From positions 274,800 to 338,799 of the forward strand of contig JALLLS010000035.1 of NCBI GenBank assembly GCA_025094145.1: a stretch of 64,000 nucleotides of DNA, written 5' to 3'. The position numbers and the translations under genes were made by a program. This document shows, one piece after another, positions 1 to 11,890 of the stretch; the stretch's first letter is position 1, and every line of letters begins with the position of its first letter. Origin of the DNA: Spinellus fusiger. Its lineage: Eukaryota > Mucoromycota > Mucoromycetes > Mucorales > Phycomycetaceae. The notes beneath the pieces were generated by a model. That model was not told the DNA's origin and did no database searches. It worked only from the letters and a program-made list of their open reading frames with translations.

Positions 1-219
1 TGTATAGGCACACACGTTTTTAACATTCTATATATCTTTACAAAAGCATTGATTGGCTCTAATTATCTATAAAATATACATGGGGCTGTGAGTTATGACT
101 GATCTTTCTTTTGATCCATTATATTCACTCGACTCTTATATATATATATATCTTTCTATTCTACCTATCCTTGTTTAACTAACCTTTGCTACTTTTAAGA
201 GAGAAGTTATTTCATCATA

Positions 220-1818
220 ATGAACTCATCATATCAGACATATCTTTACTCTAGTATCCTTGATTCTAAGTCTGATATCTTATGTACAACCTCGAAGCCC
301 AGTTATTATAATTTGAAACCTTTTACAATGCCACCATTCAACAATAACAGCATACCCACCAATATTAATGGATATCCACAAACCAGTTTTTATAATATGT
401 GTCAATACTTTGACAACCTTTTAAGCAATTTGAATGAAAGCAATGATGGAGCAGGTATCTAAACATATTTTTTCATATCCTTTTATCCTTTTATAGAATT
501 AGGCTTATTTATAAGAATGTACAAAAAGAAACTTAGTGAATCCATTTTTTTTATATTAATTATTTCGAAAACTATTATTTAGATATTAAGCTAAACATAG
601 CAAATACTACAAACAACTATGTTTTGAACAGTCATAATTCTGAAATTAACTTATATAAACCTCTGTCAACCGATCTTTTAAAAAAGGATAAGCACTCAAA
701 TATTAAGGTAATCTCTTTTTTTATATTATTATTATTAAAAAGAAAGATTAAAGCTAGTATCTATACGGAAAATTAGTGGAGCATTATAACATCAGTATCT
801 ACTTTTCTTCACATAGAATAATTATGCATATCCCACGCTTATCACAAATAATCAGATAAGAAATGATATTCTAAAAGAAATATCTACAATTGTTAAACCT
901 TCAAATACGACCCATAGTGAATATCCCTATTCTGCTGATTATTTACTGCAGAAACACGATAATGATCAAGCAAAAAACCTCACTAAACCAAATCCCGGTG
1001 AAGAGTCTATCAGATCACCTCATGTCAATGAATCAAACACATCTCTCTTCAGTCTTAGTTCTTCAAAATATTCACCACAGAGCCATCAATGGAGTCCTAT
1101 CAATGATATCAGTCTTCAAAACACAAGTTCTATAGCAAATGTACATAATCTTTCTGTTTCTGTCAGCTCCCCTGAACTATTGATGAGCAGTAGACTGTTC
1201 AACGCATTTCGAGAAGACTGCTGTTGTGATTCAGACTTTGCATCCAGCTACTGCAAATCTTCTTCTCATGTCAATCCTTCAGATGAACCACTATTCATCA
1301 ACACCACCAAGGTATCAGCTTTTACAGGTCCAGACAGTGAGATTTTTTCTACCAGTATCTCAACAGCATCCTTTGTTGCTAAGATTTATGACCCTTTTCA
1401 TGGAGAATCAACTGAACCATTATTATTTAACAGTCCTTCAGCAACCCATGTCTTTCCTAACACCCTTGTTACCCCATTCTTTGAAAACCTACCCATGATT
1501 CCTCTCGCTACAGAGTCTTCTAGCTCTGTTCAATCTGTTGATCGTGTTTCTAACCATAAGGACATAAGAATACATTCAAATAATACACCAGAACGTATAC
1601 CACTCCTCAAAAAGTTTAAAAGAAGTGGAGGCGCCTTTATTGGAACCGAAAACAGTGCATCCACAAATTCCCATAAGAAGCTTTGTCGAAACAAGTTCAG
1701 GCCCTCAAGAGATCTGCACAAGATGACAACATCTGCTATTCCAAGCCCTAGATTGTGGATAAAGATAAAACTACCAAAGAATAAACTCTTTCCAGGAACC
1801 AATATGGAGTATTATTAG
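220..1818 (+). CDS. Hypothetical Ser/Asn-rich protein, 3 exons
   Basis: Exons 220-454, 583-707 and 817-1818 join in phase and give 453 residues ending in TAG. Both introns are GT-AG (128 and 109 bases). I do not recognise the product. It is rich in Ser, Asn, Thr and Pro over most of its length and looks disordered. The last ~70 residues are basic (stretches such as LLKKFKRSGG and KIKLPKNKL) and could be a nuclear localisation or nucleic-acid-binding tail, but no domain is visible. No signal peptide or membrane segment is seen. The start is the first ATG after an AT-rich leader. The model rests on the single frame kept open across both splice sites; the function is unknown. Confidence 0.7.
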
Positions 1819-2207
1819 TCTGCCTCTAAGAGAACATGTAGAATGTTCAAATGTATCAACTTTTTATTCTTTCTTTCATTTATTATTATTTATTATTGTA
1901 TTCAAATAGTCTATAAAAATAGTGATCTATCCTTTTTGTTGTTGTTGTTTCTCACCTGTCAACAAAATAGCAATGGATTAACTATTTGATAGGGTCATCT
2001 CATAGACTCTTCTAATAAATTCAGTGACGAAAAAGTAGACTCAATAGCGATTTATTCCCATTATCCTAATCCACAAAGTCAACTCAAAAAACACCACCTT
2101 ATGTAAAAAAAAATAAAAAAAATAAAAAAAATAAAAAACTTAGTCAGCACGGGCTTTTATTTGTTAGGTCATGCTCTCATGTTGAATAGAAGTATAAAAC
2201 TATATTT
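1819..2207. other. Convergent intergenic spacer
   Basis: This lies between the 3' ends of the Ser/Asn-rich gene and the FANCL gene. It is AT-rich, with an interrupted A tract (AAAAATAA type) around 2105-2140. No gene or RNA is recognised. It probably holds both 3' UTRs. Confidence 0.5.
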
Positions 2208-3609
2208 TTACAATATAGCCTTTGCAGTAATTTTCTGTTTGAAGCCATTAAGTTTTATGCCAGTAACAATAAGAACTCACCTCACTACAATAGGGGCACT
2301 GACCAAATAACACATTGAAGCTTCGTGTAGAATTTGGATTGGAGCGTAACCACTAAAAAAATATTAAAGTAAATCAAACAAGACTAATACTGTACAGAAA
2401 GAGAAAACCTACTTCATATAGGCAAGTAGGATGGAATCCTCGATTGCATAAATCATTAACACAAATAGTATCGGGAGTTTCTTGCACTGTATGATCTAGT
2501 TTATAGGCATAACAGATCCCGCACTCAACATCCTCTCCTTGGCCCTGTTCCTTTTGCACCTGATCTATTAATACATCTGATAAGATACATTTCAGGTTTT
2601 TCCATGGAGTATCTTCATTGCACCACGATGATGTTGCCTTTTGCCATTGAGACCAAAGATGGGTCGTGCGTTTCTCTGCACCAAAGAACCGTACACGCGG
2701 TAAATAGCGAGGGGTGTCTGGTTGGATTTCAATATGGACAGAGCAGTGATGAGTAAGTGCAATGCGGCGCCATGTATCAACACCACGAGGATGGTCTGGA
2801 TCAAGTATTTGGCCATAAGTATCTATTTCATCCATGCAGTTAAAATAGTCCTGGTATTGATGGATGAGAGAGTGTATATGGTGTATATGATCAGTCAATG
2901 AAGTAGTGGTTAAGGCAGAAGGTGGCTGCGGTAGGTCTACTTTAATAAGGGGAGCACTAAGAGGATAGTCTGCTGGAATAGAAGCCTCTATCTCATAGGT
3001 ACGCTCAGATGTGTCTCTTATCATAGCAGCTATTATTACAAAGTACTTTATCTTATCTACCTTTTTTTTTCTCTTTTCACTTTTTACCTGTATTCAAAAG
3101 TGATGTGTTCCATAGTATCCCCCATGTTCTTTACAGTACCAAATCCTAGTTTATCGATCTCATTGAAGAGAGTGGTGTATCTCTCAGCTGATATATGTGC
3201 TGGTGAAGGATATGTAGAGCATGTCTCCTACCCTTACAGTTAAGTCATTGTCTCCAGCACCCTTCTTACCAATATCTCTTTAAGGTCTGTCAACAAGACA
3301 CTGATATCTTCACAACGCCCTATTCTCTTTTGAAGCAGCTCTTCTTTACCCAATAATAGCTTCTGAAGAGCAGGCTCCCCATACACTGCTAGCGGAAGTT
3401 TATGCGTAGGATCTGACAAATGAACCTCAATACTATAGTCTATAGACTTTATTGTTTTAATGAATAAGCACTGTGCGTATATATGTTCCTTCTATCATCA
3501 CACTTTTCTCTATTACATGAACAGATAAAAATCCTCTATACGTCTGACCATCACTGTCGGCAGGTGCAATCAGTGGAAAGGCCATGAGCTTGATGAGTGT
3601 TCCTGACAT
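2208..3609 (-). CDS. FANCL: FANCL-type E3 ubiquitin ligase
   Basis: Six exons on the minus strand (3609-3517, 3446-3270, 3227-3088, 3016-2413, 2352-2281, 2234-2208) give 370 residues, close to animal FANCL (about 375). FANCL is the RING E3 of the Fanconi anaemia pathway that mono-ubiquitinates FANCD2-FANCI at DNA crosslinks in the nucleus. Evidence seen: an ELF-like N-terminus, UBC-RWD-like middle (ADYP, FNCMDEID, WRRIAL) and a C-terminal RING at about residues 302-360 with CGICYAY, CNRGFHPTCLYEW and FGQCPYC, all FANCL signatures. All introns are GT-AG, and each keeps phase. The gene faces away from a SANT gene with 109 bases between start codons. The weakest point is the exon 1-2 intron (3516-3447), chosen because it restores homology. 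Confidence 0.9.
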
Positions 3610-3718
3610 GTCTGTTCATTTTAATTGTGACTTTTTATTTATAAAATAGATTAGATAAAAAAAAAAGATTAAGTCTTTTCTTTTCTCGTTTCTCGTTTCT
3701 TCTTCACTCACCTTTCTC
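3610..3718. promoter_or_regulatory. Bidirectional promoter FANCL / SANT gene
   Basis: Only 109 bases separate the FANCL start (3609, minus) and the SANT-protein start (3719, plus). The interval is AT-rich with A/T and CTTTTC/TCTCGTTTC pyrimidine stretches. It must contain both core promoters unless a transcript starts inside its neighbour. No defined factor site is recognised. Confidence 0.6.
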
Positions 3719-4795
3719 ATGTCTGCCAAACCACGTAGCATGACAGCCGGAGCACGCAATGTGCTTCGGTCTAATGACTCTGCTAGTTTATGGAACTGTA
3801 CCTTGTCGCCAGGTAACACTCGGTGCGAATGACATTACAGAACTCCTTGTCAATAGGGTGGACAGAAGAAGAATCGGAGCTGCTGAGGAATGCATTGATG
3901 AAATTTGGTATTGGTAATTGGGCCAAGATTATTGAAAGCGGCTGTTTGCCTGGAAAAACCAATGCTCAAATGAATCTTCAGCTTCAGCGGTTGTTGGGAC
4001 AGCAGAGTACAGCAGGTAGTTTTTCTGTGTGTGTGTGTATGAGGAAAACAACAATAAGAAACAGTGTTAATATAAACAGAGTTCGCTGGTCTTCATATTG
4101 ACCCGAAAATGGTGGGAGAAAAAAACTCAAAGATTCAGGGACCCCATATTAAGCGCAAGAACAATTGCATTGTGAATACAGGCGGTAAATATCTTCTACA
4201 AGATATAATGGCTTAATAGTTTAGGCAAATTGACCAGAGAAGAGCTGAAAGAGAGATTGTTAAAGAATAAAGAGATGTAAGTGTGTTTATTGATTGCAAG
4301 AAAATAGACTTATCAAATATTTCTAGGTACGATCTACCAGCATCAGAGTGGTCCGAAATTGAATTACCCAGAATTGAAGATGTAAGCTACATGTGGAAAC
4401 AAAAAGCTAATGTTATGGAAAGCCCCTGGTTCTTCTAGAGGCAAAAAAGGCAGAGATGCAACGATTGAATTTAGAACTGGAAAAGGTTCAAGCAAAGATA
4501 AAGAAAATGAAAGAAGCCCATCCTGATCGCATGGAAAAACTAAAGGTAAAGGAAGAGAAAGAGGTATATATCAAGAGAGAAAACTAATTGCGTGCAGTCT
4601 GAAGTGGCTCGTTCTCCCTCACCCGCCACACCTTCTGCTGATGAAGATGATGAAGTAATGCCAAATGTCATAAACACAGATGAGGACCTTGCTATTGCTA
4701 TTGCTCTTCAACAAGAAGAGGACGAACCCTATTCTGATGAAGACGACCATCCTATTAAAAAGCGAAAGACTACAAGAAAAAGCAAAAGATCTTAA
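3719..4795 (+). CDS. SANT/Myb-like domain protein, 7 exons
   Basis: Exons 3719-3812, 3857-4015, 4080-4184, 4225-4276, 4327-4381, 4441-4545 and 4598-4795 join in phase to 255 residues. Residues ~33-80 form one SANT/Myb repeat (GWTEEESELLRNAL, GNWAKI, then a final helix), with Trp at the first two usual positions. The middle is Lys/Glu-rich and predicted helical (a coiled coil around LNLELEKVQAKIKKMKEA). The C-terminus is acidic (EDDE, DEDD) and ends in a basic KKRKTTRKSKR tail, a likely nuclear localisation signal. A single repeat with a coiled coil is more typical of chromatin-complex subunits than of classical Myb factors, but I cannot assign the complex. Introns are very short (40-64 bases). 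Exon 6 uses an AG-AG acceptor chosen to keep phase. Confidence 0.8.
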
Positions 4796-4847
4796 TTCTG
4801 TGTATATAAATAATAGTAATACTTGAAAACATCCTTATTTTTGTTTT

Positions 4848-6387
4848 CTAGAAATGTCCATTCACAGATGTCTTTAATGGAACGGCATCATTCTCATAAT
4901 CATCCTCATCATCTTCCAGAAAGGTAGAATCCGATCCTTGTAAATAAGCTTCCTCTTGTGGTCTGACCTGTGAATAACTATCTCCTGCCATTAAAGGTGT
5001 ATAGCCTGTCAACTTCTCCCACATAGTAATCAAGAGAACAGCTGTCAAAAACACAACAAAGCCAAAAGATAACAGAATATTACAATATGAGCTTATATCC
5101 ACATCGATAACCAACAAGTAGCCCAATTGTTCTTCTGTTGATCCCATAAACATGACTCCAGCCAGAGTAAGCATCTACTAGGTTAGACATTACAGTGATT
5201 AGAAATGTCCTACCAGTGATGGGAGATACTGCCATGGAGAAACAGAAAAATCACCCTCTTTCCATACAAAACAAATCTCGATAATTCTACTAAGGCCTCC
5301 TGCCATCAATAAATAGCCAAAGTAAGAATGAATGGCCCCGCTGTTAGGAACATGCTGTGCATGTCCTTGAAATGCTGCTGCTGTCAGCATAATAAGAATA
5401 GCAGGAATGATAGATCTTTTTCCATTTCTGCTCAAGATAATGCCAGCTAGACCCGCCATCCACCAGATAATACCCATTGAGGTGTGTTGGTAATCACCAT
5501 GATTCCATGCAGTTCCCCATCTATACTGCTGTTAGAATAATTATTTTTTGCTTGTCTTTTATTTATTTACCTGTGCTCTGTAAATGTATTGACAATTCCC
5601 CACAACATAATGACCCAGCTGTCATACCACTCCTGGCTCTTTTTTCTGCGTAACAGCCAGGGAGCACCTACTCTGAGGGAAAGCAAGAGCAAAATACCAT
5701 AGGCCATAAAAGAAGACCCCATAATAAAATGAGCTAGACATTGGCCTGTGTGGTCTATAATAACAAGTTCATAATAGTATAGTTTTACTTAATTTACCTG
5801 CATAGCAGAATCCAAGAATCGCAATGACACCTAGTACAATCTGAACATAGCCAATGACGGGAATCATAGCCCCCAGACCTTTATGGAGTTTGACAAAGAA
5901 AGGTCGAATGTATCCCAAAATACCACGTTCAATATGCAGTTTAAGATAAACCCCCATGCCAAGTTGTATGGTCACAGCAGCGATAATAATATCGGCAAAC
6001 CATCTATGAGCAACGTGGGGCTCCTAGTATATTGATAAATAAGCAATATATTGGTAATACAGTTATTGTGAATTACATAATTGCGACCATTGTGAGCATG
6101 GGCTAAAAAATAGCCTATCACCATAAATGCTGTTCCAAGTATCTGTACAGGGACATGCCATCTGTTTTTTGCTAGACCGAGCACCATACCAAGAGGATAA
6201 AGAATACCAAAGGCTATTGAGAGTGAATATCCTATTGAATTAAACTCACTGTACCCGCTACCATGAACACAATGTGCAATGTCATTATTGTTCCAATAGG
6301 CTCGCTTGTAGTGGCATATTCAGCAAATAAGGATGGGTCAAGGTTGTGGCTATGCCCATGCCCATGTTCATGCTCATGTTCATCCAT
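4848..6387 (-). CDS. YTP1: Ytp1/DUF2427-family membrane protein
   Basis: Six exons (6387-6255, 6213-6077, 6023-5798, 5754-5571, 5520-5214, 5174-4848) give 437 residues. The N-terminus is His-rich (DEHEHEHGHGHSH). It is followed by hydrophobic helices with HIVFMVA, YPLGMVLGLA and VAHRWFAD (the DUF2427 part), then the Ytp1 region with WYDSWVIMLWGIVNTFTEHR, WGTAWNH, QHTSMG and WWMAGLAG. Roughly ten membrane segments are expected. The C-terminus is acidic and cytosolic-looking (LEDDEDDYEND). Ytp1 proteins are fungal multipass proteins of unknown biochemical role, related in topology to cytochrome-b561-like proteins. The first intron (6254-6214, 41 bases) was chosen because it restores the family sequence. 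The gene is convergent with the SANT gene (52 bases apart). Confidence 0.87.
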
Positions 6388-6520
6388 AATAAAGCTTAAG
6401 AGAGATGCTGTGTGACTGGTATTAAGATAATATCCTAATAGAGAAAAAACAAGAGTGACAGGCGGAGATATGAATCAAGAGCAGAGTGACACTTGTGTGT
6501 CATACAGATATCCACACATA

Positions 6521-7857
6521 TAGTGGAGGAACAAAAAAATTGGCAATTTAAAAAAAAAAATCGATTTATTTCATATCATCAATAAAGTGTTTTTCCTCTA
6601 TCAAAAGGAATACAACGTATTTTCTACTGTAATAAAGCCCATACTATGTTTTAAAAAAGGCTCTAGAATACTTATATGTAATTTATTTTTACATTTACTT
6701 ATAAAAAATCATTACAAATATGGATTTAGTAATGGGTACTCCTACCCTTGTTCTTGATGACTTTTTGCATTCGTGCTGGCATTGTCTCAATCAAAGGACT
6801 CCATGTTTTTGGCTCAAAGGATTCCCAAGTTTCTTGAATTATGGTTTTGAGATAGTCCATCTTGAAAGAACCGTTGCATCTCTCCTGGACCTTGTCTTTC
6901 ATCTGCATCCAAAGGTTTTCAATGGGGTTCAGATCGGGTGATTAAGAAGGCCACTCCAAACTATCAATTCCTCTCTCCATTTTCCAATCACTTGCTACAA
7001 TACTTTTGTGAATGGTTGCTTTATCTTCCACCAATATCAAGTGGCACTCTAGACCACAGAAACGTAGTAATGACTCTTCATAGACTTTCTTGACAAAATC
7101 AACAGCCTTTTGTTTATCCTTCTCAAGCATCACTAGTTTCGACTTCTCACCATGACGAATAGCACCCCAGACCATAACTGAGGATCTTCCACTCTTGAAT
7201 GTGGGAGAAAGACAATATTTTTTGTAAGCCTCTCCATCCTTACGCTAAACGTGAACCACTCGACTGTTCTTGCCAATTTCGAAACTAGTTTTATCAGTCC
7301 ATATAACCTCTTTCCACATAGCAATGGTCCAGTGGAGATGTTCTTTGGCAAACCTGAGTCTTCTTTCTTGATGTGTTTCATTCCAGAAAAGGTTTCTTTG
7401 TTGATACTCGGCTAAATATACCCTCTTTATACAGTACACGTCTAACAGTGTGCTTGCTGTATTCTTCGGGTATTGCTGTAACTATCTCAAAGTCATTTGT
7501 CTATTCTTGCCAACAACTTTCAAAATATGTCGTATTCTTCTTTCATTGAATATTTTGGGTCTTCCCGAACCTCTTTTGCATTTGGTGGTTCTTCTTGTCT
7601 TTTGTTGATTTAAAACATTGTAGATTGTTTGCAACTTTACTCAAGTTCTTTCAGCTATTTCTTTTACTTTCATATTTACTTTTCGAAAATTAACAATAGT
7701 AGGTTTTTGATCGTCTGTTAGTTGCATTATAAATTAAATATGGATATACTTTTATTAAGAATAAAGGAAGACTGCTACAAGTGTCTCTTATGTAAGATAT
7801 GAAATGTATCTGATTTCTATATAAAAAAAAATATGCCAATTATTTTGTTTCCAACTG
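6521..7857 (-). mobile_element. Tc1-like transposon, degenerate (1.34 kb)
   Basis: Terminal inverted repeats of about 26 bases are visible: the left end runs from 6521 and the right end finishes at 7857, sharing the AACAAAA(A/T)AATTGGCA core. TA dinucleotides flank both ends (6519-6520, 7858-7859), the target duplication expected for Tc1/mariner. The interior encodes a decayed transposase on the minus strand. The right end directly abuts LINE sequence, so the element either landed at or trimmed the 5' side of that LINE copy. Confidence 0.85.
6726..7727 (-). pseudogene. Tc1-like transposase pseudogene
   Basis: Minus-strand reading frames from about 7727 to 6726 match a Tc1 transposase. There is an N-terminal helix-turn-helix region (DDQKPTIVNFRKVN), then LHWTIAMWKEVIWTDKTSF with the first catalytic Asp, MVWGAIRHG, HLILVEDKATIHKS with the second acidic region, and SPDLNPIENLW with the final Glu. 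Several in-frame stops and a frameshift break it: TAG replaces an expected Trp in the region before KDGEAYKK, and TAA falls just before SPDLNP. It is not functional as it stands. Confidence 0.85.
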
Positions 7858-7867
7858 TACATTACGA

Positions 7868-10230
7868 ATGTATGATAGCGTAGGGCACACAAAATCCCAT
7901 CCAAAAGCTTGGAAAAGTTACTGGAATGCTGATCTACAACAGTTAGCTGACCGTCGTCAAGAACTTTATCATTATAGACGACGGGTAGGTAATGATCTTG
8001 AACGCATTGAAGCCCACTGCTTGTATGAAGAAGCGTGTGTAGCGTTGAAATAGGCTACAAGGAAGGTACAACGACAAACCTGGCATGTATCTTGTGATCA
8101 AGTCCGTAAGAGCTTAACAGAGATGACAAGTGCTGTGAAAGGAATGAGGCTGCGGAGACGTTTGCCAATTTCCCTGCCATCTCCAGAGGACCCTCGGCAT
8201 GCTGCCAATCGCATGATTGACCACCTAGAGAGAGTGTTTGGTAGATCTACGGAAAGACAGGAGCTTCAAGAGTGTATTCTCCAAGACAACCCAGTCCCAT
8301 GGGACGTAGACTTTATTCACTCTGCTATTCGAAGGATGCTAAATTGAAAAGCACCAGGCATTGATCATATTAGAGCAGAAATGCTCAAACCCCTAGCTCG
8401 AGTGCTAGTGCCTCTGTTACATCAGATCTTCATATTGTGTTGAAGATGGTCGTGGACGCCTGTGGCCTGGAGAACAGCACAGGTGGTACCTATTTACAAA
8501 AACAATGGAGAGCAGGATGACCCTAGTAACTATTGGCCTATTAGCTTGACATTGGTGTTTCGTAAGCTCTTAGAAAGATGTATAGCTGGGGAGCTCTTTT
8601 TGACCATGCCTGCATTGGACATGGCTCAAGGTGGATTTTACACTCGTCGTGGAACTCTAGACCAGGCCCTCTGTCTCCACGAACTTATGGGGTTGTACGC
8701 TGCCCAAGGATCAGGAGGGCAAGATCCAAAACCTCCAGTCGTCGTCTTCCTAGACATTAAAGCTGCATATGATAGTGTGGAGCGCTCTGTCCTATGGGAG
8801 TCGCTGATGCCCTTCGTGTCTCAGCCGTTGCTCTTGCTACTAAAGAGCTTGTTTGATGACATTGTGGTGAATGTGGTTCTGAAAAATGTAGCATCCGGGA
8901 CATTTCACCTAAACGAGGAGTCTTACAGGGTAGTATTCTTTCTCCATTCCTTTATTCTATCTTCATTGATACTCTTCCACGTTTCTTGAGGTTTGCTTCG
9001 GTATTCCCAATACTGGTTGATATGTACCCACCTACCATGGGACGGTCTATTCATCTCTGTGCTCGAAATCCTTTTTCTTTTGCTTCCCCACAGGCAACTG
9101 TTCACACATTGCTTGACGAGTTACAGAATTCCCTTCACAATCCTTTTCCTACTTCTACAGTTTCGGATGACTCTTCTGAGTCGTCAGATTCCTCTTACAG
9201 TCCGTCTCATGTCACTGTTACCTGGGCTCCTGTGAATTGTTTGTTGTATGCTGATGATGTGGCTCTTATGGGCTGCCCAGAAGATATACATCGAATGCTG
9301 GCACTTGCCGAAATTCACTCGACCCTCCTTGGTTACAAATGGACTCCCTCCAAATGTGTACTCAATGCCCCGGTCAATGTGCCGTCTTATCTCTATGGCA
9401 ACGAGCTTTTAACCTGTGATACTTTCAAGTACATTGGCATCCCCTTTTCACGTCAAAGTATTAACCAAGACGCACTTTTCTCACACTCACAAGTCAAGGC
9501 AATTGCAGTAATGCATAAGCTGAGAGGAATGGGTGTAAACATGTATGGCTTTGGGATTACAGCAGTCATAAGAGCTTATACTGTTTTTGTTCGGCCTATT
9601 ATTGAGTATGGGTTAGCTATTTGTAATGTCAATAGACTAGGCATCCACCCGCTACAAATATGTCAGTCTGCTTGTCTGAGACTTTGTCTTGCTAGATCTG
9701 CTACTGCTAGGTTTGGAAGGATTCAGGTTGCTCAATTAGCCGCCCTCCCTAACATATACTCTCGTTTCCTTTATCTCCAAGCCAAATTTGTTGAACACGC
9801 AGCTACCCTTCCTGAAGACACCTTCCTCTGGTGCCTTGTCCCGCAGCTTGAAGCACCCCAGAGTAAAGCCAGGTGGATTAAGCTACGTGGTAATGTACTC
9901 TGGCAAAATGCTCAAAGAATAGGACGGGCTCACAACCTTCCTAAATATCCATTAAAAGTAGCTTATCTTGAACGTCTTCAAAGTAAAATTACTAGTCTAG
10001 TGCGTGATAAGAATTCGTTAGTGGGGGGTAGATTGTTCATTGAGGCTGCTGATGGGTGTGTTGATCAGGAAAACCAACGCTGTCATAGAGTGCAAAGGAC
10101 TCCTTCAGCAACAGACACTGTCTCCTCACTTCTCCTCCGATCTCTCCTCTACCACCCATTCTTAACCCGTTTAGCAAAGCCAGAAGCTGCCAGGGTAGTT
10201 GCTGTATTTGTGTCCTCAGGATTGCCCTAG
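7868..10230 (+). pseudogene. LINE reverse transcriptase pseudogene
   Basis: RT blocks are recognisable in order: KAPGIDHIRAEMLKPL, AWRTAQVVPIYKN, PISLTLVFRKLLER, the catalytic VVFLDIKAAYDSVER and the catalytic NCLLYADDVALMG, then SKCVLN. A long C-terminal part (FVRPIIEYGLAICN onward) is typical of jockey/I/Tad-like fungal LINEs. The first part reads in one frame with stops at 8051 (TAG), 8345 (TGA) and 8441 (TGA). A frameshift near 8930 moves to another frame, which stays open from about 8986 to 10230. Catalytic Asp residues are preserved, so the decay is recent enough to read but inactivating. Confidence 0.88.
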
Positions 10231-10560
10231 TTGCTCTAAGTATCCCTCGTTGGATTTCGAATTACCATAAGATGACGGTTATCTTTTTGGTGCCCTGGTT
10301 TCCTTGCTGACTTTATGGCCTTTTTGGATGTCTATTCATAATTCTCATTTTACCATCATTTCTCATTTTTCATTATTTTTCCCTCATTTGAGGTTTTGTA
10401 TTTCTCTGTCCTTCTATTTCTAATTCATTTGCATTTTTTTTCACTTTTGTATTTGAAGTGTTTATATGTTTATTCTTATTTTTCTCAAAAGTTCTCATAG
10501 GGTGGCTAAAATGCCCAATGCGCGAATAGCAACCTACGCCCAAAAATAAAAAATACTTTG
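7868..10560 (+). mobile_element. Non-LTR retrotransposon (LINE), 5'-truncated
   Basis: A reverse-transcriptase region is followed by a C-terminal domain, then a ~330-base 3' UTR rich in T and ending in an A-rich tail (around 10540-10558). A second, diverged copy of the same 3' end is present at 16.1-16.6 kb, which fixes the extent of the 3' UTR. The endonuclease part expected upstream of the RT is not found, so the copy is 5'-truncated. The left edge coincides with the Tc1 element ending at 7857. The right edge lies next to another Tc1 element starting at 10568. Confidence 0.85.
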
Positions 10561-10567
10561 AACTGTA

Positions 10568-11800
10568 CAGCCACACAGAATTAGAAAGTATACGACCCCA
10601 TAATTTATACATTTTTAAACATGATTCTTTTTCTTTTTACCACAGAATCGCATTCCATTAATCAATGTCAAATGTAAAACGCAGAATCCTCAACTAAAAA
10701 CTCAATAGGTTATGATAAGCTTGAAGAAAAAGAGTAATGGGGTGTTTATTGGCTTAAAAAAGAAAATTACTCCATGGGTAGCATTTCAAAGGTCGTTGGC
10801 ATTAGCAAGTCCACTGTCCAGAATATTATTAGTAGAATCATGACTAATGGTACACCTCTACCAAGACCTAGTTCTGGTTCACCAAAAAAACTTAACGAGA
10901 GAGACCACAGACAACTCGAGGCCATTCTAAGAGGCAACCCATTTGCCTTCTATAACTACATAAATCTGGAACTTAAGGCACATGAGATAATCATCTGTAG
11001 AGTAATATTCATCAAATAGATCCATCAGATTGGATTTGGTTCCTACTTTGAAGCACACAAGCCAAGGTTGTCTGAAGAAAACATGAAGAAAAGACTTCGT
11101 TGGGTGAAGGAACGGGTCAATTGGACTCCTGAGGACTGGAGACGCGTTGTATGGTCTGATGAGTCACAGTTTGAAGTAGAGGGTTGCCAGGGAGAAACAA
11201 GAGTAATTCGAAAGATTAGAGAAAGATACAAGGCTGCTCATATCATACCTACAACCAAATGGGGGAAAGGCAGCATAATGATCTGGAGCTGTTTCTGATC
11301 TGGTGGATTTGGGCCTTTGGTTTTTATTGGTGGTAGTGTAAATCAGAACGTATATGTCAACATTTTGGCAAAAAAATTTCTGTCATGGTTCATTAAATTA
11401 AATGATAAAGAGGATAAGGACATTATATTCCAAGAAGATGAGGCTAGCTGCCATACAGGTGGCTATACAACATGGTGGAAAAATGCACATGCAATTAGGT
11501 GTTTTAATTAATGGCTTGCCCAAAGTCCTGATCTCAACCCCGTTGAACATATCTGGAGATGTCTTGATAACCTAATCAATGAAAATAGGGCCGTTATTAA
11601 TAATATTGATGAGCTCAAGACAGCTTTAGAAGAACCTTGGAGAAACATTCACGTCGATCTTGCCGAACGTTTAGTTGGCTCAATGAAGGATCGCTGCAAG
11701 GCAGTTATTGATGCCAAAGGTAACCCAAAAAAATATTAAATAGAATTTTTTTTTATATACATTAATATAAAAAATATGTTAAACTAACTTTGTGTTGAAT
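10568..11800 (+). mobile_element. Tc1-like transposon, copy A
   Basis: The left end begins CAGCCACACAGAATTAG directly after a TA at 10566-10567. A 676-base stretch (10568-11243) is identical, in inverted orientation, to 18151-18826 of copy B. The right terminal repeat is not clear; I place the end near 11800 after the transposase stop (11739) and an AT-rich tail. The transposase inside is broken. Confidence 0.7.
10774..11739 (+). pseudogene. Tc1-like transposase pseudogene (copy A)
   Basis: Frames contain a helix-turn-helix (ISKVVGISKSTVQNIISRI), RVNWTPEDWRRVVWSDESQF with the first Asp, SIMIWSCF, DIIFQEDEASCHTG with the second Asp, and SPDLNPVEHIWRCLDN with the final Glu, ending in DAKGNPKKY. 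In-frame stops occur after SCF (TGA), before WLAQSPD (TAA) and at the end of the first ORF. The order and spacing are those of Tc1 transposases. The closest relative in the window is the element at 23.4-24.75 kb. Confidence 0.85.
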
Positions 11801-11890
11801 TTGAAGTCAATAGCCGTTGCTTAAACAGGCAAGTAGAGTTTGAAAAAGCCCATTTAGATAGTGAAAAAGCCTTTTAAAACACATTAGCCA

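Noticed and set aside
3616..3819. Minus-strand ORF of 67 codons
   Set aside because: It overlaps the first exon of the SANT gene on the other strand and the shared promoter; no motif.
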